Below, piece after piece: positions 13,552 to 14,819 of a stretch of 14,819 nt of DNA. The notes below the pieces were generated by a model that made no database searches, was not told the origin of the DNA, and worked only from the letters and a program-made list of their open reading frames with translations. Both the position numbers and the translations under genes were made by a program. Source of the stretch: Syntrophaceae bacterium (GTDB lineage Bacteria > Desulfobacterota > SM23-61); assembly GCA_003154025.1 (NCBI GenBank), contig PMCE01000218.1:10826-25644 (forward strand), written 5' to 3'. The stretch's first letter is position 1. Each line of letters opens with the position of its first letter.

Positions 13552-14819
13552 ATGTTGAAGATGCTTTTCACTCCGATAAAAGTCGGAAAGATGGAATTGA
13601 AGAACCGGATCGTCATGCCGGCCATGCATTTTCTTCCCTCCTGGGAGGGGAAGGTCCTACCTCATCACTTGGATTACTTCGCAGAACGGGCCAAGGGCGG
13701 GGCAGCCCTGATCATCATCGGCGGCTGCACCATCGATGAAACCAGCGGGGCCGTTAACATGCTCAGCGCCAAGGATGACCGGTTCATCCCCGGCCTGGCC
13801 GGGCTGGCCAAAGCTGTTCAGGCCCGGGGCGCCAAAATTGGCGCTCAACTTTACCACGCGGGGCGTTACTCCCACTCGATCCTCATGGGGGGGAAGAAAC
13901 CGGTCTCTTCTTCGCCCATTCGTTCCCGCTTTACGGGTGAAACCCCCCGCGAGTTGTCGATCCCGGAGATTCAGCAAATCCAGAGGAGTTATGCCCTGGC
14001 TGCGGCCCGGGTGAAACGCGCCGGTTTCGATGCTCTAGAAGTAATCGCCTCTGCCGGCTACCTGATCAGTCAGTTTCTGTCCCCCATCGTGAACCGGCGC
14101 AAAGATGAATACGGGGGAGAGGATGAAAACCGCATGCGCTTCGGCCTGGAAGTAATCCGGGAAATCCGCCGGGAAGTGGGTCCGGACTTCCCTATCATCG
14201 TCCGGGTGGCGGGCAACGAGTTCATGGATGGAGGGCTGGCCAATAAGCAAGCCCAGGTTTTCTCCCTGAGGTTGGAGAAGGCCGGGGCGAACATGATCAA
14301 TGTCACCGGGGGCTGGCATGAGACCCGTATCCCCCAGATCACCATGGGCTTGCCCCGGGGCGGCTTCACCTACCTCGCCCAGGGGATCAAGCAGGCGGTC
14401 GCCATTCCCGTAATGGCCTGCAACCGGATTAATGATCCGGTCCTGGCCGACCAAATTCTCCGGGACGGGAAGGCGGACCTGATCGGCTTCGCCCGCGGCC
14501 TGATCGCCGACCCGGAACTTCCCAACAAGGCCCGCGCGGGAAAGCTGGACGAAATCAATACCTGCATCGCCTGCAATCAGGGATGCTTCGACCCCATCTT
14601 CGAACAGAAGCCGCAAACCTGTCTGGTCAACGCCCGGGCCGGCGCGGAAGGCAAGCTCACCCTGGAACCGGCAACGCGGAGAAAAAAAGTCATGGTCATC
14701 GGCGGAGGTCCCGCAGGAATGGAAGCCGCCAGGGTAGCCGCTCTGCGGGGCCATGAGGTCTGCCTCTACGAAAAAGACGAAAGGCTGGGAGGCCAGCTTC
14801 CCCTGGCCGCCGCCCCTCC
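13552..14819 (+). CDS. NADH:flavin oxidoreductase, 2,4-dienoyl-CoA reductase family (3' end outside window)
   Basis: 422 codons are visible and the frame is still open at the window edge; full-length relatives run to about 640-680 residues. The N-terminal old-yellow-enzyme barrel (about 1-330) has AQLYHAGR (98-105, His102) and the substrate-proton-donor region AGYLISQFLSP (168-178, Tyr170), followed by NRRKDEYGG. The 4Fe-4S linker has C338-x2-C341-x3-C345-x11-C357. The FAD domain begins with VIGGGPAGMEAA (382-393) and EKDERLGGQL. This FMN/Fe-S/FAD architecture is that of FadH, enoate reductases and trimethylamine dehydrogenase. The neighbouring acyl-CoA genes favour an enoyl- or dienoyl-CoA substrate. 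The start ATG 13552 has GGAG at 13541-13544, 7 nt upstream. A nearby ATG at 13548 is out of frame. Confidence 0.92.
   Translation, partial: MLKMLFTPIKVGKMELKNRIVMPAMHFLPSWEGKVLPHHLDYFAERAKGGAALIIIGGCTIDETSGAVNMLSAKDDRFIPGLAGLAKAVQARGAKIGAQLYHAGRYSHSILMGGKKPVSSSPIRSRFTGETPRELSIPEIQQIQRSYALAAARVKRAGFDALEVIASAGYLISQFLSPIVNRRKDEYGGEDENRMRFGLEVIREIRREVGPDFPIIVRVAGNEFMDGGLANKQAQVFSLRLEKAGANMINVTGGWHETRIPQITMGLPRGGFTYLAQGIKQAVAIPVMACNRINDPVLADQILRDGKADLIGFARGLIADPELPNKARAGKLDEINTCIACNQGCFDPIFEQKPQTCLVNARAGAEGKLTLEPATRRKKVMVIGGGPAGMEAARVAALRGHEVCLYEKDERLGGQLPLAAAP

Noticed and set aside
13548..13739. Frame starting at the ATG at 13548 just before the enoate reductase
   Set aside because: The ATG at 13552 in another frame gives the full OYE family match with good ribosome-site spacing; the 13548 frame is a shadow.

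Overview
The window reads as a GC-rich bacterial chromosome segment with mostly ordinary metabolic genes. The gene mix suggests an anaerobic or facultative member of the Desulfobacterota (former Deltaproteobacteria): acyl-CoA synthetase, acyl-CoA dehydrogenase, an enoate-reductase-type flavoenzyme, an Fe-S flavoprotein-like reductase and an XRE-cupin regulator. This placement is inferred from gene content and protein flavour; there is no rRNA or other marker to prove it.

Layout from left to right. (1) An AT-richer lead-in, then a short stand-alone RodZ-type helix-turn-helix protein (319-711). (2) About 460 nt with no convincing gene but with a perfect 10-bp inverted repeat. (3) A leftward acetolactate-synthase-like ThDP enzyme (1174-2775), then a leftward membrane phosphatase of the PAP2 family (2914-3507). 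(4) A rightward zinc/manganese ABC importer, znuA-znuC-znuB (3829-6378). Its first two genes overlap and the third follows after 8 nt. It is followed by a serine O-acetyltransferase (cysE, to 7430) and a small exported protein of unknown function that starts at TTG (7663-8124). (5) A long-chain acyl-CoA synthetase gene (8248-10067) broken by four frameshifts and one in-frame stop. (6) A leftward pair: an acyl-CoA dehydrogenase (12304-11135) followed by an XRE-cupin regulator (11000-10299). (7) A rightward Isf-like flavoprotein (12730-13374) and the first 422 codons of an FMN/4Fe-4S/FAD enoate reductase of the 2,4-dienoyl-CoA reductase family (13552 to the window edge).

Functionally, the left-centre genes deal with metal uptake and cysteine precursor supply. 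The right third is acyl-CoA oxidation and reduction chemistry with its own regulator. The broken synthetase next to intact acyl-CoA genes suggests that this fatty- or aromatic-acid module has lost, or is losing, its local activating enzyme, unless the lesions are assembly errors; two of them sit in homopolymers.

Several intergenic gaps hold 70-105 nt stretches bounded by short inverted repeats (868-936, 2798-2893, 7436-7513, 11046-11119). I found no CRISPR array, transposase, tRNA or rRNA, and no clear evidence of a wholly new system. The most useful leads are the decayed synthetase, a substituted metal-ligand position in the ThDP enzyme, a cysteine cluster in the serine acetyltransferase, and the intergenic palindromic elements.
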